Assembly: GCA_003231035.1 (NCBI GenBank)
Contig: QIHU01000271.1
Coordinates: 1-6,635 of the forward strand
Direction of reading: 5' to 3'
Source of the DNA: Acidobacteriota bacterium
Lineage (GTDB): Bacteria > Acidobacteriota > Thermoanaerobaculia > Multivoradales > SZUA-115
DNA: 6,635 bases
Within the stretch, counting starts at the first letter, position 1. Every line of letters begins with the position of its first letter. Position numbers and translations under genes: made by a program. Below, one piece after another: positions 5,760-6,635 of the stretch. The notes beneath the pieces were generated by a model. It saw only the letters and a program-made list of their open reading frames with translations. It ran no database searches and was not told where the DNA came from.

Positions 5760-6635
5760 TGCGCTGCCGATTGAACACGACCCTCTGGACTCTCGCCGCC
5801 GTCGCCACCATGTGGGTTCTCCCGCCCGCCTCCCCGGCGCAAGCCGCCACTCTCGTAATAGAGGGAGGCACCCTCCATCCGATCTCCGCCGCGCCCTTCA
5901 AGGGCACCTTGGTGATCGTGGACGGGAAGATCCAGGCCCTCGGTAGCAACCTGCCGATTCCTCCTGGAGCGACGAGGATCGACGCCACCGGCCTGCACGT
6001 CTACCCCGGCATTTTCGACGCCATGAGCCAAGCCGGCTTGGTCGAGATCGGCTCCGTGCAAGCCACCAATGACAGCAGAGAAATGGGGAGCTACAACCCT
6101 CACCTGCGCGCCACCACCGCCGTCCACCCCGCCACCGAGCTCATTCCGGTCACCCGCGCCAACGGCCTCACTCACGCCTTGACCGTCCCCGGTATCGACG
6201 GCGACGGGGTCATCGCCGGCCAGGCGGCGATCCTCGACTTCGACGGCTGGACGGTCGAGGAAATGACTCTTCGGCCGGATGCGGCGATGGTCCTGTACTG
6301 GCCGGAAATTCAAACCCGCAGCTTCGACTTCGCGACTTCGCGACCTTCTCGGTGCGCGAGACGCCCTTCAATGAGGCTCAAGAGAAGGCCAAAGAGAAGC
6401 AGCAAGAGTTGCGCGACTGGCTGGCCGCCGCCCGCCACTACGGGCAAGCCGTCGCCGCTGGCAGCGAGCGTCTCGAACGTGACCTCAAAATGGAGGCGCT
6501 GGCGAAGGCGCTCGATAGCCACCGGCCGGTGGTCATCGTCGCCAATCGCAAGGGAGATATCGAAGCCGCCATCGAGTTTGCCGAGCAAGAGGATCTGAAG
6601 ATGATCCTCGCCGGTGGCGGCGAAGCCTGGAAGGT
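5759..6635 (+). pseudogene. Exported amidohydrolase-like gene, frameshifted by an 8-bp tandem duplication and cut by the window edge
   Basis: As written, the reading frame runs from ATG 5759 to TGA 6596-6598 (279 residues). Residues 1-193 look like a normal secreted amidohydrolase-family protein. There is a signal peptide with likely cleavage after A27-Q28-A29, a beta-sandwich start (ATLVIEGGTLHPISA), YPGIFDAMSQAG at 82-92, and an AGQAAILDF segment resembling domain 1 of the upstream gene. After F189-D-F-A-T193 the translation becomes rich in Arg, Ser and Pro, as expected of a wrong frame. Deleting one copy of an 8-bp repeat at 6328-6343 gives T193-F-S-V-R-E-T-P-F-N-E, then a charged helix, RHYGQA, HRPVVIVAN and LAGGGEAWK, open to the window edge (289 residues in view). 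From memory, relatives are about 430 residues. M89 and Q91 occupy the His-x-His positions, so even the repaired protein probably lacks the usual metal site. It may be a partner, binding or structural protein. A sequencing or assembly error, or a phase-variable gene, remain alternatives to a dead gene. Confidence 0.8.
6325..6344 (+). repeat. Short tandem repeat, period 8 (2.5 copies), causing the frameshift
   Basis: The tract has exact period 8 over 20 nt; CTTCGCGA occurs at 6328-6335 and again at 6336-6343. Removing one copy leaves a sequence where CGAC is repeated 8 nt apart, the usual substrate for replication slippage. An 8-bp gain shifts the frame, and here it converts an amidohydrolase frame into an out-of-frame tail that stops at 6598. 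Confidence 0.9.

Noticed and set aside
6325..6344. Programmed ribosomal frameshift site
   Set aside because: There is no slippery heptamer, and the exact 8-bp duplication explains the shift fully as a mutation.
6346..6598. Out-of-frame tail of the 279-residue product taken as a real C-terminus
   Set aside because: Arg/Ser/Pro-rich composition is typical of a shifted frame, while the alternative frame gives family-like sequence through to the window edge.

Overview
The window is high-GC bacterial chromosome, tightly packed, with no sign of a mobile element, CRISPR array, tRNA or rRNA. The MetF protein is of the type I associate with Bacteroidetes and Acidobacteria, but the GC-rich codon use and the large secreted imidazolonepropionase-like amidohydrolases fit Acidobacteriota (Thermoanaerobaculia-like) better. 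This placement is inference from protein style, not a search result, and is only moderately secure.

Layout. (1) Positions 1-902, minus strand: metF, 5,10-methylenetetrahydrofolate reductase, complete at its N-terminus and cut by the window edge about 15-20 codons before its expected end. (2) 903-1035: a divergent intergenic region with a metF ribosome binding site, a perfect TTGACA box facing right, and a 7-bp inverted repeat next to the predicted start of rightward transcription. (3) 1036-2436, plus: a membrane polyprenyl-phosphate glycosyl-1-phosphate transferase that starts an exopolysaccharide or O-antigen-type glycan; it starts at GTG and has no adjacent glycan gene in view. (4) 2437-2624: a spacer with AT-richer patches, a candidate -10 box, and small imperfect repeats. 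(5) 2625-5759, plus: a 1044-residue exported protein made of a metal-site-deficient amidohydrolase domain, a small beta-rich domain, and an intact amidohydrolase domain. (6) 5759 to the window end, plus: a third, exported amidohydrolase-like gene overlapping the previous stop by one base and broken by a frameshift.

Genes 5 and 6 form a translationally coupled pair (overlapping stop and start, strong Shine-Dalgarno). Both carry signal peptides, so the products probably act in the periplasm or outside the cell on amide, cyclic-amide or peptide-like substrates. Of three amidohydrolase folds encoded, only the C-terminal domain of gene 5 keeps the His-x-His and other metal ligands; the other two have replaced them.

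The most striking observation is in gene 6. A perfect 8-bp tandem duplication at 6328-6343 shifts the frame. Removing one copy restores family-like sequence from residue 194 to the window edge. The presumed ancestral sequence has a 4-bp direct repeat (CGAC) at exactly the spacing needed for slippage to create this duplication, so the lesion looks recent and potentially reversible.
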